From Trichoplax sp. H2 (Eukaryota > Placozoa > Uniplacotomia > Trichoplacea), in the NCBI GenBank assembly GCA_003344405.1, contig NOWV01000020.1, positions 682,001 to 746,000 on the forward strand: DNA of 64,000 nt. Direction: 5' to 3'. The position numbers and the translations under genes were made by a program. This document shows positions 22,360 through 35,825 of the stretch, piece by piece. The notes under the pieces are model-generated. The model was given only the letters and a program-made list of their open reading frames with translations. It was not told the origin of the DNA and searched no databases. Position 1 is the first letter of the stretch, and every line of letters begins with the position of its first letter.

Positions 22360-25300
22360 TTAGAATTTAACTACTAATCTAAGTGGCCGATGAGAAGTAG
22401 TAATTTTAGATGGTAAATTTTTAATCCTTTTTATTGGTCCTTCCCTTTTGTTGCCAGCATTATAGACAAGGAATAATTCATAATTATCACCCTTATCGCA
22501 CATTGTCTCCCATTCTTTTTCTGTAATATTAAAGGACGCGTTATCATGATAAGTGGTCGATTTAACTTCGACGTACGACTCTTTGCCATTCTTAGTAATT
22601 TTTATATCATATGGTTTTTTACTTTCATTTTCATAGTTTTCCCAGACAATTTTATACGTTACTTTTTTATCATTCTTATCGTACCCAGATAGAGTATACG
22701 AATTACCATCAGTGTCAACATGGAATTCTTTAAGGTCTCTCTTATAGTAGTCCTGAAGATATAAATAAGCAAATTTTTCGCCCCATTTACCAATTTCCTG
22801 ATTACTTGCTTTAGATATTTCAGAATTCTCCTGTTTTTCATTTGCTCTTGGAATGCTACATGGTGATTGCTTATTTGGGTCTGTATGGATAGATGACGGC
22901 TGCGATTGGTTAAATGGTTGCTTCGATAATCTCGAAGTAACCCGTTCTCGAGTAATAATTGGAAAATTTGTTGCATGATTTCGACCAGAATTAGGTTTAC
23001 CTAGGTTATCAACTTCGTTAGAATTAACGAATTTCAAATCTTCTAACTTTATCTTTAGGTCCTTATCATTTCTAGGACTCCCTAAGCTATCAGACATTTG
23101 TTCTTCAAGCCATTTTGAAAGATCTTCGGGGTCCCAAGTGCAAGATAGCCGACGCAAAACGTCTACGTGAGTTTTTTCTTTTTCTTGGTCTAGATTTGAC
23201 TTTAAATAATTAATTAAAACATCTATAATGTCTTTTAGAAGAATATCTTTAACGAATGATAAATCCTGATCGTAAAGAATAACTTTAGCTGAAAAACGAT
23301 TCTGGTCTTCCTTATCAGGAGATCGTTTTATATACAAGCTATCAACTAGATTAAAATTTATATTCTTTAGACAATTACGCCATTTATCGTAAAGTTGTTT
23401 AATGTAATCTTTTCTTTCATTCACTGAAAGTGTTGTGTACAGTAATAGATTAAATATCAATTGTCTTGTTTTGTCACACGAAAGCGATGAATCCTCTTTT
23501 ATAATAGACCCGTTTATCGATTTTTCATCAATAATCTGGATTGAAAAGTATTTACATATAATTTTCATATTCGCTATTGTTAAGTTATCAGGTCGTTTTA
23601 ACATGTATTGATTAGGTTGAACAAAAGTTTTAGGACAGGATATGAAACAAAGTGATTTAGCCAATTTTAGACTTCCATCTGTCGACGGTAGTTCAATATT
23701 TGCCTTTCGTAGCTTTTCTAAATCTTGGTCATCCCACTGTGATATAATAATCTTTTGATATATGTTACCGAATTTGGTAATATATTCGTTCTCCTTAGTA
23801 GTGATAGCTTCAAATAATTTAATAGCATCTTCAACGCTTAATGTCTTACGGGCTCCTAGTAGGTGCATAAGCTTGCTCGATAGAGTAATAGTGCAGTCAT
23901 CGAATATGGTTTGCATTTGCGGTAATATCCTACCTAGGTCTTCACCTAAATCATCGATAAAAGTTGATTCATTTGTATACAATTGATTCATGCGATAGCA
24001 TTTATCATTAGTTGCTTTAATACATTCAGCTTTGTTAAGCATAAATGTTAAATAGTGTTCGGGGTCATCTTGCTGATTACTATTTAGTTGATTCTTTTTA
24101 ATGTCATCCTTAAATTTTTCAATATTATCAATTATATCTTTCTCCCTACTTTGTAAATATTGAAAGAATATTCTCGCATAATCAGCTTCAGGTAAGCAAT
24201 TTATATAAGGTAGATAAGCAATATGAAACTGAAAGTCATCTGAAAAGGTTAAATGTTGATAATTCTCCAAATAGCATTTATAACATTTAAGATCATCTGC
24301 AGGTATTTTTTTCTTTAGAAGGGTGTTATATGTAGCAGAATCACAAAAAAAATTTAAAGTTTCTAGCACGCCTAATTGTTTTAATGTGTGTTTTAATGTT
24401 GACTTTAAGTTCTCGCTTTGTTCGTCTTCTAGTACTGATTTTAGTTTGTCATAATAATCTTGTGAAACGTAATTGACGTCATGGCATATAGTCGGTGGGT
24501 TTTCAAAGACAATTTCTAATGGTAAATAGCAATCTTTAGCTAATTGCATGGATCCATTAGTTACTGCCAATTTCAAATTTAATAATCCTCCATTCTTGCC
24601 GGATTCAATCTCTAAATTATCGCTAAATTGACATAAAAATACCACAATTTCAATTGAGAAATCTTTATCAATGTCTTCTCCATCTTTTAATAATTTAGCT
24701 ATCTTTTCAATAATAATTTGGTCTTGTATTTCTTTGAGTCCAAGGCTTTCTAAACATGGTTTGGCATCGGGAATATTCAATATATCTTTACTAATAAGAG
24801 TAAGTTGGAGTTTAGCTGCAAATTTTTGATATTTAGGATTAGGTAAGAATAAATTGGAACTTGAAAATAAAATATCATTGTTGGCCAATAAAATTTTTTT
24901 ATCCTTATAATCCTCCCTTTCAGATTCAGATTCAGATTTATTCCACAAACCTATCAACATTTTAATTAACTTTAGGTATTTTTCTCTACCATCTTCTTTT
25001 TTCAAACATTCATCGGCATATATTTCTACTTTTTCGGATAATTCCTTCAGCGAAAACTTACGCATCTCTTTCTTTAGAGCTTTTAAATCGTGATGTACAA
25101 TTTTAGATGCATTATCGTTGTCCAGAAACGAAAATGTCTTGTAGAATTCGATTTCATCTATAATAGCCTCATTGAATTTCAGCAATTTTTTTGGATCTGA
25201 ATCAGACGGAATGAATTCAGTATCTTCCAGAGCTTTTTGAACCCCTTCTTTGTAAGCTTCTTGCAACTCTTTTGGGACATTGTTTCCCAGTTTTTGTTCA

Positions 25301-26529
25301 AATAAATCCAATATTAAGTTGCGATTTTTTTTATCATTTCGAGCAATAGTTTGTAGTGAAAGTATGTGTGAACTTCCGATATTCTGGAATAAGAATAAAT
25401 TCCATTCATTTACTAGTAACTGCCTCCTTTCCGGATAGATTAAGAAATCAGAAATGATGTAGAATGGATAGTTAAGATCAATGTTTGTTGGAAAGTAACT
25501 AAATAATTTTTTTTTTTTAGCTTCATTGGTTATTTTGCCTTTCTTATTCAATCTGTTAGCAAACATGATACGTGTGCTTTTAGCTTTCTTTAGCGTCTGT
25601 GGGCATTCATAACGATTGTAATGTTGGAGTTTCTCTTGTAAATCTTCAGGAATATCTATGGTGCGCTCTGTTACCAGCCAAGATGTTTTATTTGTTTTTT
25701 TCTTTGGAGTCGTTGAGTCTTTCTTGATTTCGTATCGCTTCAAGTATGTATTATTTTTTGGGGATTCTAGTCCGGCAGTCTTTCCTGATTCTGTATTGCT
25801 GCACTCATTTTCATCTCGTGAAGTTCTTTCTAAACAGATTTTTGTATTATTTGTATTATTCGTCTTATTCGTACAAGTTTCTAAAGAAATCATTTTTATC
25901 TTTCGTAGATACAGCATAAATTGCAGTGATTTTTTAAGATCTTGGAACAAGTCCTCAATAATCTCATCCTTTTTGAGTTTGAATAGGAATTGGGTGTTAT
26001 AGCCTGGAGAAACATTTGCAATACGGTGTGGTAGATCTTTATTCTCTGTCCAGATTGGAATAACTTGCCATGGATAATCAGAAGCTAGATCTGATTGAGA
26101 AGGTTTATTCCATTTTTGATAAGAACTATCGAAGCGAAAAGTATATCCGCCGGATTTGATAAAAGCGGCGTCTGAAAAAACGAATACCGATTTAAATCCC
26201 ATACCTATATAATCGTTATTATTTGAGTTGTTCTTCTTGCTATTAGATTTTGATTGTGTATTGCCACAGATAGCCTCGACATTTCCAAGATCAAAAGCTT
26301 TGCCTGTATGTGAAACGCTTAAATATCTTTCTTTGATTTCAATCTTGAATGATAAGCTGATATCGCTGTGATCGTTGGCGTTTCGTAGCAACTCAAAAAT
26401 AATTTGTTCTCGATTTTTAGCAAAAAATTGAATATCTTCATTGATTCTACCAGCTAGGTTAGCTGCATTGCTGTCATTTTTACATCGCTGGTCGAATATA
26501 TCTTCAATTTCCCCTTTCTTGTCCACCAT
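22360..26529 (-). CDS. Sacsin-like GHKL ATPase with C-terminal NOV (DUF3883) domain, intact
   Basis: A single uninterrupted frame encodes 1389 aa. The N terminus is a sacsin-type GHKL (Hsp90-like) ATPase. The N box is ELLRNANDH, with E46, N50 and D53 in the ATP- and Mg-binding positions. The G1 region is SHTGKAFD (residues 73-80), with His where classic Hsp90 has Asp, a substitution also seen in sacsin-like domains. The G2 box is YIGMGFKSVF (107-116). Residues 154-160 read WQVIPIW. A long helical middle of about 1000 residues has no domain I can name. The C terminus (about 1247-1389) is a NOV/DUF3883 domain with GKWGEKFAYLYLQ, D1308, E1321-V-K1323 and EKEWE. That is the D-x(n)-E-x-K layout of PD-(D/E)XK nuclease-like folds. 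The family includes plant NO VEIN and many uncharacterised animal proteins. The gene is intronless, as are the two paralogues downstream on the same strand. Biochemical role unknown; nuclease activity is inferred from the motif only. Confidence 0.85.
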   Translation of the reverse strand: MVDKKGEIEDIFDQRCKNDSNAANLAGRINEDIQFFAKNREQIIFELLRNANDHSDISLSFKIEIKERYLSVSHTGKAFDLGNVEAICGNTQSKSNSKKNNSNNNDYIGMGFKSVFVFSDAAFIKSGGYTFRFDSSYQKWNKPSQSDLASDYPWQVIPIWTENKDLPHRIANVSPGYNTQFLFKLKKDEIIEDLFQDLKKSLQFMLYLRKIKMISLETCTNKTNNTNNTKICLERTSRDENECSNTESGKTAGLESPKNNTYLKRYEIKKDSTTPKKKTNKTSWLVTERTIDIPEDLQEKLQHYNRYECPQTLKKAKSTRIMFANRLNKKGKITNEAKKKKLFSYFPTNIDLNYPFYIISDFLIYPERRQLLVNEWNLFLFQNIGSSHILSLQTIARNDKKNRNLILDLFEQKLGNNVPKELQEAYKEGVQKALEDTEFIPSDSDPKKLLKFNEAIIDEIEFYKTFSFLDNDNASKIVHHDLKALKKEMRKFSLKELSEKVEIYADECLKKEDGREKYLKLIKMLIGLWNKSESESEREDYKDKKILLANNDILFSSSNLFLPNPKYQKFAAKLQLTLISKDILNIPDAKPCLESLGLKEIQDQIIIEKIAKLLKDGEDIDKDFSIEIVVFLCQFSDNLEIESGKNGGLLNLKLAVTNGSMQLAKDCYLPLEIVFENPPTICHDVNYVSQDYYDKLKSVLEDEQSENLKSTLKHTLKQLGVLETLNFFCDSATYNTLLKKKIPADDLKCYKCYLENYQHLTFSDDFQFHIAYLPYINCLPEADYARIFFQYLQSREKDIIDNIEKFKDDIKKNQLNSNQQDDPEHYLTFMLNKAECIKATNDKCYRMNQLYTNESTFIDDLGEDLGRILPQMQTIFDDCTITLSSKLMHLLGARKTLSVEDAIKLFEAITTKENEYITKFGNIYQKIIISQWDDQDLEKLRKANIELPSTDGSLKLAKSLCFISCPKTFVQPNQYMLKRPDNLTIANMKIICKYFSIQIIDEKSINGSIIKEDSSLSCDKTRQLIFNLLLYTTLSVNERKDYIKQLYDKWRNCLKNINFNLVDSLYIKRSPDKEDQNRFSAKVILYDQDLSFVKDILLKDIIDVLINYLKSNLDQEKEKTHVDVLRRLSCTWDPEDLSKWLEEQMSDSLGSPRNDKDLKIKLEDLKFVNSNEVDNLGKPNSGRNHATNFPIITRERVTSRLSKQPFNQSQPSSIHTDPNKQSPCSIPRANEKQENSEISKASNQEIGKWGEKFAYLYLQDYYKRDLKEFHVDTDGNSYTLSGYDKNDKKVTYKIVWENYENESKKPYDIKITKNGKESYVEVKSTTYHDNASFNITEKEWETMCDKGDNYELFLVYNAGNKREGPIKRIKNLPSKITTSHRPLRLVVKF

Positions 26530-29279
26530 TTTCTATTAACATCGACGTCTATCTCTCTCCCTTGGTACCTATATTAATATTGATAATAAAGGTTCATATA
26601 TATTTCAATGTTAATAATAGTAATAGATATATTTGTATTTACATATATGTAAATGTATAAGTACAATGATTACACTAGACAATAGGGGAAGCGGGTTTAT
26701 ACTTTCTATAATAATTTATTGTCAAAATTTTGAAATTTGCCTTAACTCTTAGATTAGACAAAGTGTTATAGCTGGAGTCTTATGATGAAAGAATTAAAAT
26801 GTAGCAATACTATCGCTTCAAAATGCTTTTATCTATAATATGAAAATTGATGGTAGTACGAGCAGCTTTCTTTATTTAATATTGTTTTAGTACGGCTAAG
26901 TGTAATTTTAGAATTTCTATCAAAGAATTCTTCATAGTAGTTTGAGATAATAATTGCTGCATCTTTCTACACTGTATAATCCAACGATAAAATCGATCAA
27001 AGTATCTTATTGAAATATAAACGGCATTTGTTGTAAGGGAACAGAAGGGCATTCACATGCCTATAAGACTTTTATGTCTGCTATACAATATCAACGTGAA
27101 AGTTCGGAATATTATAGTCTAAAATAGGTTATCGCAGCTCATGGCTATATTAAGGGACTTGATAAATATTTTACTCGCTGCAAGTATGAGCAATAAAGAG
27201 TTAATAATAGTCGACTTAGGCTTTGCTTTTAATACTGAGTTAGAGTAAAGCAAGAGAAATACAAGACCCATTAAAAAAGTAATGGGACTGCTTCGATATC
27301 TTGAAAATACTTTATTTATTCATAACATTTAACGTTAAAACCTTCAAAGTAATCACCGACAGCTTCATCGCACTTACTCGTACGTAATCAAGGTTGATTT
27401 TTAGAATTCTCTTTCAAAAATTACACTATAGAAGTAATTTATAGCTGTAAGAAAAAAATGAAGTATTGATGAAGTAGAAAAATCCAGGAATCTTACCCAC
27501 TGTTAGTAGTTTTGACTAATTTAATTAATTAATTACGCTAGAAATTATCCTTGAAATCAATATTCTGCAAACTCGATCACTTTATCCAGCCTGCAATTAT
27601 GCAATTTATTATTATTATTCCATCTTAATTTTGTTAAGTACTATATTGAGTTATATATATTATTTTGCAAGTTTAACTTGGCCGACATTTAGTACGTTTC
27701 GGCTAAACTGTAAATATACGCTCGTTAAGTTAATATAGTCCTGAATACTTTAGTTTTAAAAATAGAAAATAATTTATAATAGGTTACTAGCTAAATTTGG
27801 AAAGGAATTATTTGTAGAATCTGTCTGAACTTGTGTGATAAACTTTCATAGCTTCGTTGCAATTACTTTGGAATAGCACATAATAGTTTTATACCAGTAA
27901 TAAATCTTAAGTTTTTGTAACACCAACTACTCTGTAAAATACTGTATATGAAGAGCTACGTAATTTGGTAGTGCTGTTATAGAAATTGTAGAGAAGTGCT
28001 AGATGTTTGAGAGGTTATATTGAAGTAAGATATTATGGTTATTTGCTGTACTAGTTGCTAGTATTTCCAGCTTCTGTTATAACTTCTTTTCCATTGGTAG
28101 TTGCCATTGTACTACGTTTCATTTACGATTATTTATACGTTTGGTATTAGAATAGATCAAGATTAAGATAAAGATGGTATTTCTCTCAAAAGATGCGCTG
28201 GTTCAGGTAGGGTATTATTGCAGTTGTAGTAAGTCCCAAAATTTTTCCTTTATCACTAATAAAAGTCTCTGAACGGGTAGGAAATTAAATGACATGAAGT
28301 CTGCTATTAGTCAAAAATATGTCAATGTCACTATTTTTAATTCACTATTATAGCTTGAGTATTGCTAACTACGGCGATACTTGAACGATAGTAAAGGCTA
28401 GAAAACGTTGTAATTCTCGTTGACAATCTATCTTAAGGCGGTGAATGTTTTTAACTGGAAACATGCCTTAATAATAGAATATTGCTCTAATGTCATAGAA
28501 TTAAAATTGTAATTGGTACTTTGAAATACAGCTCAGCTCTTTCATTCCGCTACATGATTGCAATTTACTATGGACTATCTAACTACTGTGAAAGATAAAC
28601 TATTTACTAGCTATAATTACCTGCTTCAGAATTGCTTGCTTGGCTTTACTTCTGGTATTTATCGAAGTTAATTAAATGCTAGAAAATTCAGATTTAATGG
28701 ATTAACTTTATCGTTATTATATCCCAACGATAACGAATATTTGTCCAATTTGATAGCTTATTTTCTTCTAAAAATTTTCGAAGCGACTATGGAAAGTTAT
28801 CGTTGTTTTCTATATCAGAATATAGACGAATTTCTAAATCTAATAAAATACTAAGCGTCACTTATTGCGCTTATCTATCCAGGTCTGAGTGATATCAATC
28901 TCGGTAACTCAATCAACATAGCTGTGGTAAGAGAATGGGTAGATAGTACATAAGTAATCAAGTTTTAATCCTAAATTGTTATCTAATAAATAGTAATGTC
29001 TTAAGGCGTTGTTTTTGATTCTACAGAAGAATTGAATGGAGCGTTTTGTTTGATATGCAATCTATTGTATTTATCATTAAACACTATTATTAGTAGTATC
29101 ATTAATAATTGGTAAAAGATAATTAAATACTATGAATATTCATCAGTACGGTGTTGATTAATGTTATTTTGCACATATAAACAATGCTATTTTTTAGATC
29201 TGCTTGGCATGGAAATTTTTCCGAACCACGCCTGGACCCGGAAGTAAATTGATAATAAAGTGGATAAGCACTGTTCCAG

Positions 29280-29620
29280 TATCTTCAGTGCCATCTACGG
29301 TAGCTAAGCCTTATCGTTTCAAGAATCACATTGCACTTATAAACTTGTAAGATAGTCGAAATACAGCAAGTTCCGAAATCATTTTGTTATCATTATGATT
29401 ACTTGACGCAGATTTGATAGCTCGACTTTATTCTTGTTATGAAACTAAATAATGTAAGTGACGTCAATAACCCATCGAATAGATAGCTAGAGCAATTTTT
29501 TGTTAAGAAGTTAAATGATGTATGTGACGTCAAATAACCTATCAAATTGATAGCTTGGCTTTATTCTTAACCTTCTTCTAGACTGCTCTTGCACAACTTT
29601 TCACGATTTAATTTGTTTTT
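29280..29620 (+). repeat. Dispersed repeat, copy 2
   Basis: Collinear with the two blocks at about 19706-19845 and 20385-20560. Within this copy there is also an internal duplication: AAATGATGTATGTGACGTCA-like and AAATAATGTAAGTGACGTCA-like words lie about 65 bp apart, each followed by a TAACC(C/T)ATC(G/A)AA word. Coding potential is absent. Confidence 0.55.
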
Positions 29621-30627
29621 ACCTAAATTAGGAACTTCTAAAAGATTTTCAAAGTATTATAAGATAACTAAGCGTAATTAAATTACAAATAAGTGATGTT
29701 AAAACAATGATTAATACCTCTTAGAATATTTAATTAAATACAAAATGTTGCCGTTGGCACTTTTAAAGGTTTCCTTACAGCAACTACCGATGCTAATTTT
29801 TTCGTGATGACGTAGAATTTAATGTCTAATTAATGGTTTTAAATAATTATGAATAGAATAGTATTGATATTTATAAAAATAACGCATTAACGCACTTAGT
29901 TTTGCCCACCTAAAGTGCAACGGAATAAATAGAACACCGAAAGTGCCAGTCTAAAATCTCTTAAAACTTGAAAGTATAGCACATTCTATTACTGTCTATA
30001 GTACTAAAATCGCAAGGAATCAGCTTATAGTTACTGTATTTTTAATATCGGAACTAAATGGTGATGATCGAGTGACTTAAACTGAGATATTCGATAAATT
30101 TTGAAGCGTGCATTTCAACTTTATGTTGTAACCGTAAACCCGTAACACACAATCTTCTAAACCCTAGTAATGAATTTTTTCCCTTAATGTCATTGTATTG
30201 CCACTAATTAAAAAGTTCTAAATTGTTACTATTCATAATAAATCTTATAAAATGCTTCATTGTTATTATAATGGTAATAGAAACTAAATAAACTTTTATA
30301 TCTAGCGTATCGGCGTTCCGTAATTTTCTAACTGATGATTGCATGATTCTAAGAGAAAATCCAGTCGCAGATTAACATTTTATCTCGCCATTCACTTCAT
30401 AATGACCACATTGTACACAATCTTTGCAATGGAACGGTTTAGAGTGCTATATTGATCTCGAAAGTTTGTAACTCAAATAAGGATGTGGTCGCGATGACTT
30501 TTCATCTCTCTATTCATAACCACAAGACAGTACGCGTATGCGAGTATCAGTAACTGTTACGAGCTAGGAATAGCCCTAGCTTGCAGCAAGGATTGAGAGA
30601 GTGATTTGTACCCTTTACTACTATTAT

Positions 30628-30655
30628 TTGGAATACCAGATAATTGGTATTCCAA
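30628..30655. repeat. Perfect 11-bp-arm hairpin
   Basis: TTGGAATACCA (30628-30638) and TGGTATTCCAA (30645-30655) are exact complements around a 6-nt GATAAT loop. Confidence 0.75.
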
Positions 30656-31760
30656 GGCAGATTGGATTTAACATAGAAAGACCTTCAAGACTTACTAGAA
30701 AATCACAATCTAATTTATTGTCGGCGAACTCGCCGTTTATATAGGCTTCGGACCTAAACCGGTTTAGCTACGCAAGTCACCTTGTCTATTAGAAATTAAC
30801 CAAATTAATACTCTAAAGAGATTCTATCTGTACAGATTAGATACAGCTTAATCCTATTAAATTTACTGTAACAATATTAAAATAATCAATGCTTATTACT
30901 AGTTTAACAGATGCATATAAAGCTTTCCTACCAAGACATTTCATCTAAACTTAGGAATCGTACTTTGAATCTTAACACTTGGAGGTGATAGACATAATCC
31001 AGTTTAGCTGGTTGGCAATTACTACTTTAGTCTATATAATCCTAAATTAAGTATATCAACTGTTAACCACTAAAATTACAATTAAGGAGACCGTAAAACA
31101 TTTCTGAGATATAAACATATATAGAACGTAACATAGAAATAAAGCATACGTCACGAAGATTACTTTCGTGACAGTAATTAAAAACGATGCCATTTAAGGA
31201 AGCGTGTGAGAAAGTACCGTAAATTGTTAAAAGACAACAATGAATTATTTTAGCTTTACCACAGGCACAAGGTGATTGATGAATGGCAGCATTCGATTAT
31301 ATGATGTCAGTTTTCAATTTTGATACATTTACGGAATCAATTCAAAAATAATCCTTTATCTAATATACCAGATTTACGAGTTCTTTCGAATCTTACAAAG
31401 TAATACCATTGAGGACCAGAACTCTACTGTACGTTAAAATTTCGAACTGTTGCGACTTGAAATATTGCCTAATTATTACTTCAGCTAAAGGTATGGCTGT
31501 ATTTATTAATAAATACTAACGTAGAAAGTTACGAACATAAGCTAACGGCAACTTAATAATGATTAGCTTAAAAGAGACTGTAAAACTAGTCTAAAAACAC
31601 AGGATCCTTACTAAATTTTTTAATATAAGCGAAATCTACATCGAACATGGGCAACAATTTTACTATTATGCTATCCTCTTTGTCAAGGTATACATTGGAT
31701 TAAATACATCAACAAGTCGAAAATGTTTTCACTTATTGCACACTACGTATTTACGGTTCA

Positions 31761-34038
31761 AATGTTTGGCAAGTTGATGAGCAAACTTGACACTAGTTAT
31801 CGGCTCATGGCTAATCCACGTACGTATCGTCCATGCGAGATCTACGCTAACGATTATAAATGCACTATTTTATAGCAAGGAGTATCTAATTCGGAAGAGA
31901 CTCATTAGACATGCCATGACAGATTGGTGGGAGATAAAATAATCCTATACAAGTGTTACATTGTGTAGCATTTATTTCCTACAACAGCCACTTCTCACAG
32001 CACTACCATCATTATTAGTCGTATTCATTAACAGAGTGGCGATGGCCAGCGACATGTTTTAGACCTTTGGTATGTGGAGTTTGCCAAAGCTTCTTTTCCT
32101 TGACCTTGGTTAGTTTAAAGTTGCCTGGTAAATTTCTAACCGCTGTCAAATAAGCTTAAGACAAGTGTTTGGAAATGAAGAAGGTGGAGGAAATACTGTA
32201 CGTCTGTGCAGAGACTTAAAATCTTGCACCAGTCGCCCCCGCTTCTCGTAGATTACAGAGATTAGATAGAAATCATTAAGATTAGATTAGATTAGATTAG
32301 ATTAGAGTAAGGATTCTCGATAACATGATGGAGAACAGTTAATTAAAGAACAAAATGACTACAGCACCTTAACGTCTTTCTCTCTCTTCTCTCAGTACTC
32401 CTTAGTAAGGAGGTGCTACCATCACTGAATGTTTTAGTATGTATAATCGGTAAATGGAACGAATGCCACTGAAAGCGCATTTTTACGTTGCCACACGGCT
32501 CTACTACATGAACGTGTATGGGAGAACTAATAGAATTTAGAAATTCTAGAAAAATTGAAAGCGTCATCTGCAAACTTCGATTCTGTTATATATAGTACTG
32601 CTCCATATGGTAATGCTCAGATATAAAATACAATAGTTGTCATACTGTAGGACCATACTAATTCCTGTTCATGTTATCGAGACACTAGAGCCAGCCCGAA
32701 ATAGTCCAAATACAATCAAATCTAAACTCAAATATGTAAGACGCATCAATAAAGCAAAAAAGTAGTTGGTACAGTAAAAGCTAAATCAGGGCCATGCAAA
32801 AAAACATAAGAGGATGTATCTACTGCCAAGATGATCGCCAAGTTGATAAGCAAGATTGACACTAGCCTTCGTTAATCCATCAGTTGCCACTAGGTGATAT
32901 AGCACTACCACAACAATGATTATTACTCGTATTTATCAACAAGATGGCGACAGCCAGCTACATGGTTCAGACCTTTGCTATGTGAATTTGTCAATTTTCT
33001 TTTTCCTTGCTACAGGTTTGTTTGAAGTTGCCTTAAGGCAAATTTCTAACCACTATTAAATGACCTGATGCAAAAATATTTCGAACGGAAAGTGAAGAGA
33101 ATAAGCGTATACAGAAACTCAAAATCGCAAATTACTGGACGGTAGCATTGTTACAAATCGTCTGTTAGTGTACAACACTGTGGAGACCAATAACTTTCAA
33201 AACAGTACTGTATATGACGATTATGACAGCTTTAGCTTACGCCTGAGTATTACCATCCGAATGCTTTAATTTTTTTAGATTTTCTATAGGTTTTCCCAAG
33301 TCCCATTGTAGTACTTTCATTTTTAATTTCTGAAACTTACAATAATAGCAGGGACTAGTAAATGAAAGGCAGAGGAATCTTTTAGCAATGCAAGTTATAC
33401 TGTGAGATTCAATCCTCTAGTACAGTTTCTGCCTTAATGTGCAATTGCATATCATGAGAGTGAAACTCTTCTCAAAACTCTGCTATGATGCTGAAGAGTC
33501 TTGTAAATAGTACTGCACATTGTCCGGTTTTCGATGTTACCAGTTAAAGTAACAGGAGAAATAGTTAGTCATCACATTTTTGCTAGTGAAATTCCTTGAA
33601 ACTGCCTCCCTCTTTCTTTTTGTATTGTAGTTTAATAGTCATTGATGGCATACGACTACGTATCTGTATCTACAGTACTATAAAATGATCGCCATGTTGA
33701 TAAGCAAGATTGACATTAGTCACCATTAATCCATTCATCGTCAATGCGAGAGCTACAGTAGAGACTAATAAGAAATGCCATGATAAAATGATGCAAACTG
33801 TATTAATTATAATTATTGCCGTTGTTTGCACTTATTGCTTTCGTCATTCACCAATCGCAGTACTACAATAATAATTATAATTATAGTTACAATCATCAGT
33901 CATTTGTATTCACAAACAGGATAACCACAACTAGTTTCTGGTTAAGATCTTTGCTAAATGGGTTTGTTAAGGTATTTTCCCTTGGTATCGGTTTGTTTGA
34001 AGTTGCCTTGCAAATTTTTAGTCGCTGTCAAATAACTC
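31761..34038 (+). repeat. Three spaced copies of a 250-400 bp element
   Basis: Copies lie at about 31761-32160, 32830-33067 and 33683-34038, all in the same orientation. Each begins with a word like AAGTTGATAAGCAAGATTGACA. Each has an ACAGCACTACCA/ATTATTA...CGTATT-like middle or its remains. Each ends with GTTTGTTTGAAGTTGCCTT and a TTTCTAACC(G/A)CT.TCAAAT-like tail. Copy-to-copy spacing is about 0.9-1.1 kb. None carries an open frame, so these look like non-autonomous or decayed mobile elements. Confidence 0.65.
32281..32305 (+). repeat. ATTAG microsatellite
   Basis: Five perfect ATTAG units, with degenerate ATTAG-like words just before (GATTACAGAGATTAGATAG). Confidence 0.85.
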
Positions 34039-35825
34039 GTAGACGTTAAAGTGTTTCGAAATGAAGAATGGATGCTAGCGAGCAAAGTAAAGACCTGCTA
34101 TATGTAAACACTCAAGGTTCTAGAGACTGGCTCTTGCATTTTAATAATATGACCTTGAATATGATTTAGTTCGATTCTGTGATAATTAATGCACATCCAT
34201 AGAGGTTTTTTTATTATCTCTATGGTAGGTCTTAATTTTACTGACAATATGGAGTATTACAGTATCCAAGTTTGTCGAATAATACTATCAAATTTTCGTT
34301 ATTATCTGTTCTCTTATTCACGGTAGTATGATCAATGCTTCATATGATAACATAAATAAAGTGTATGTGCTGTTACCTGTAAATTTATTCAACGATGGTA
34401 AATACGGTATTCTGTCTACGTAACACAAAACTCATATACTCTTTTAACGGCTTAGATATGTATAGTTGCATTGTAAGCTTACTTCACAAAGTAGCGTTAA
34501 CAGTATTACTTATCAATAACGATTAATATCAGTCATATTAGTGTCTAAAAGTTTATACTTGCTACGATTATGATACTAAAGGCTCAACATTTTATTTAAT
34601 TAAGATTTTTAAAGACAATATTAATTTAAGAGCGATCAAAAGCTATGAATTCTGCAGCCTTTAAATTTTTCTACTAAATATCTTGATCAGGAGAATGTAT
34701 TGATTTTTCTATAATTACTACCAATTCGCAATCAAAATTTTTGTGGTTGATATCGTGTATTGATGTATAGGTTCTCCTTTTCCAATAATAGAGTGATATA
34801 GCAATAATACTAAATATTTCCAATACTTCGATACACAATTTTCATAATCTTGCTTACTATTACTAATAATACCGATTTCTTTTATTTCCTATCTAAATTT
34901 TCATATTGACATAGATAGTTGTAATAATTTATTATGGCAACTATATAATCAGCTAGCTCTATGTTATCTTTAGAAGTAACAATAAAAGTACTAGCTAGGG
35001 TACTAATATAACAGGTTCACCGATAATAAATTATTTTACAGTACCGCATATGCGTATAGTTGGCGATAGCAATAAAAGATATTTTTTGGTGCGATGTACT
35101 ATAATGGAGTTTCGTTGAATCGGCAATTACTTATTATTTAGAAATTGATGCCATATGGATTTTACTTATCTTTATATAATGAAGCAAATTTTATTTATCA
35201 TAGGTTTATGACGATGTATTATAAATACCAACAGGAACTGAGATAACTCCTTAATTTTAAACATCACATAGCTTATAGCAAATAATGGCATGATGTAACA
35301 AATTATTTGTTTAAAGGCAAATATCTTATTAGCAACCATTTTTACGTAATATTGACAGACTCTGTTAATATTTTAGCATGTCTATAATATAGATATTACC
35401 GTAAAATAAGAGGTAAAACTTATCTTTTACAAAAAAAATGGCGGAAATAAGCCAACTAATGATGTTCCTTCGTTATCAAATTAGTAATCCAATGATAACT
35501 TTAACCTGATCTTTCCTACCTTTAGAATGAAGCGATATTTAAATTAAGATCACAGCTACTTATATTATAACTGTTAACGGGTTTTGACCGTAACCTAACC
35601 ATTTCTAAATAGAATGATAATTTAACGCCTATCTAGGATTAGTAGCTCGATCAGTTTTGCTTTAGCAGTATTTTCATTTATGGCTCGGAAATGATGCCAA
35701 ACAGAATTGGTAAAATAGGTATTTGCTTTCATCTAAAACAAAATATTCAATTCAAAATTAACCTCATTCCAATGTAACACATTGTTATCACATGATTAAT
35801 GACTACAGCTAACATTTCTTATAAG

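Larger units (their letters stand above)
26530..35825. other. 9 kb gene-free spacer with repeats
   Basis: No frame over about 77 codons and no exon-like stretches. It holds dispersed repeat copy 2 (29280-29620), a perfect 11-bp-arm hairpin (30628-30655), an (ATTAG)5 microsatellite (32281-32305), and three related copies of a longer element (31.76-34.04 kb). The promoter of the 1389-aa gene should lie just above 26530. Confidence 0.55.
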
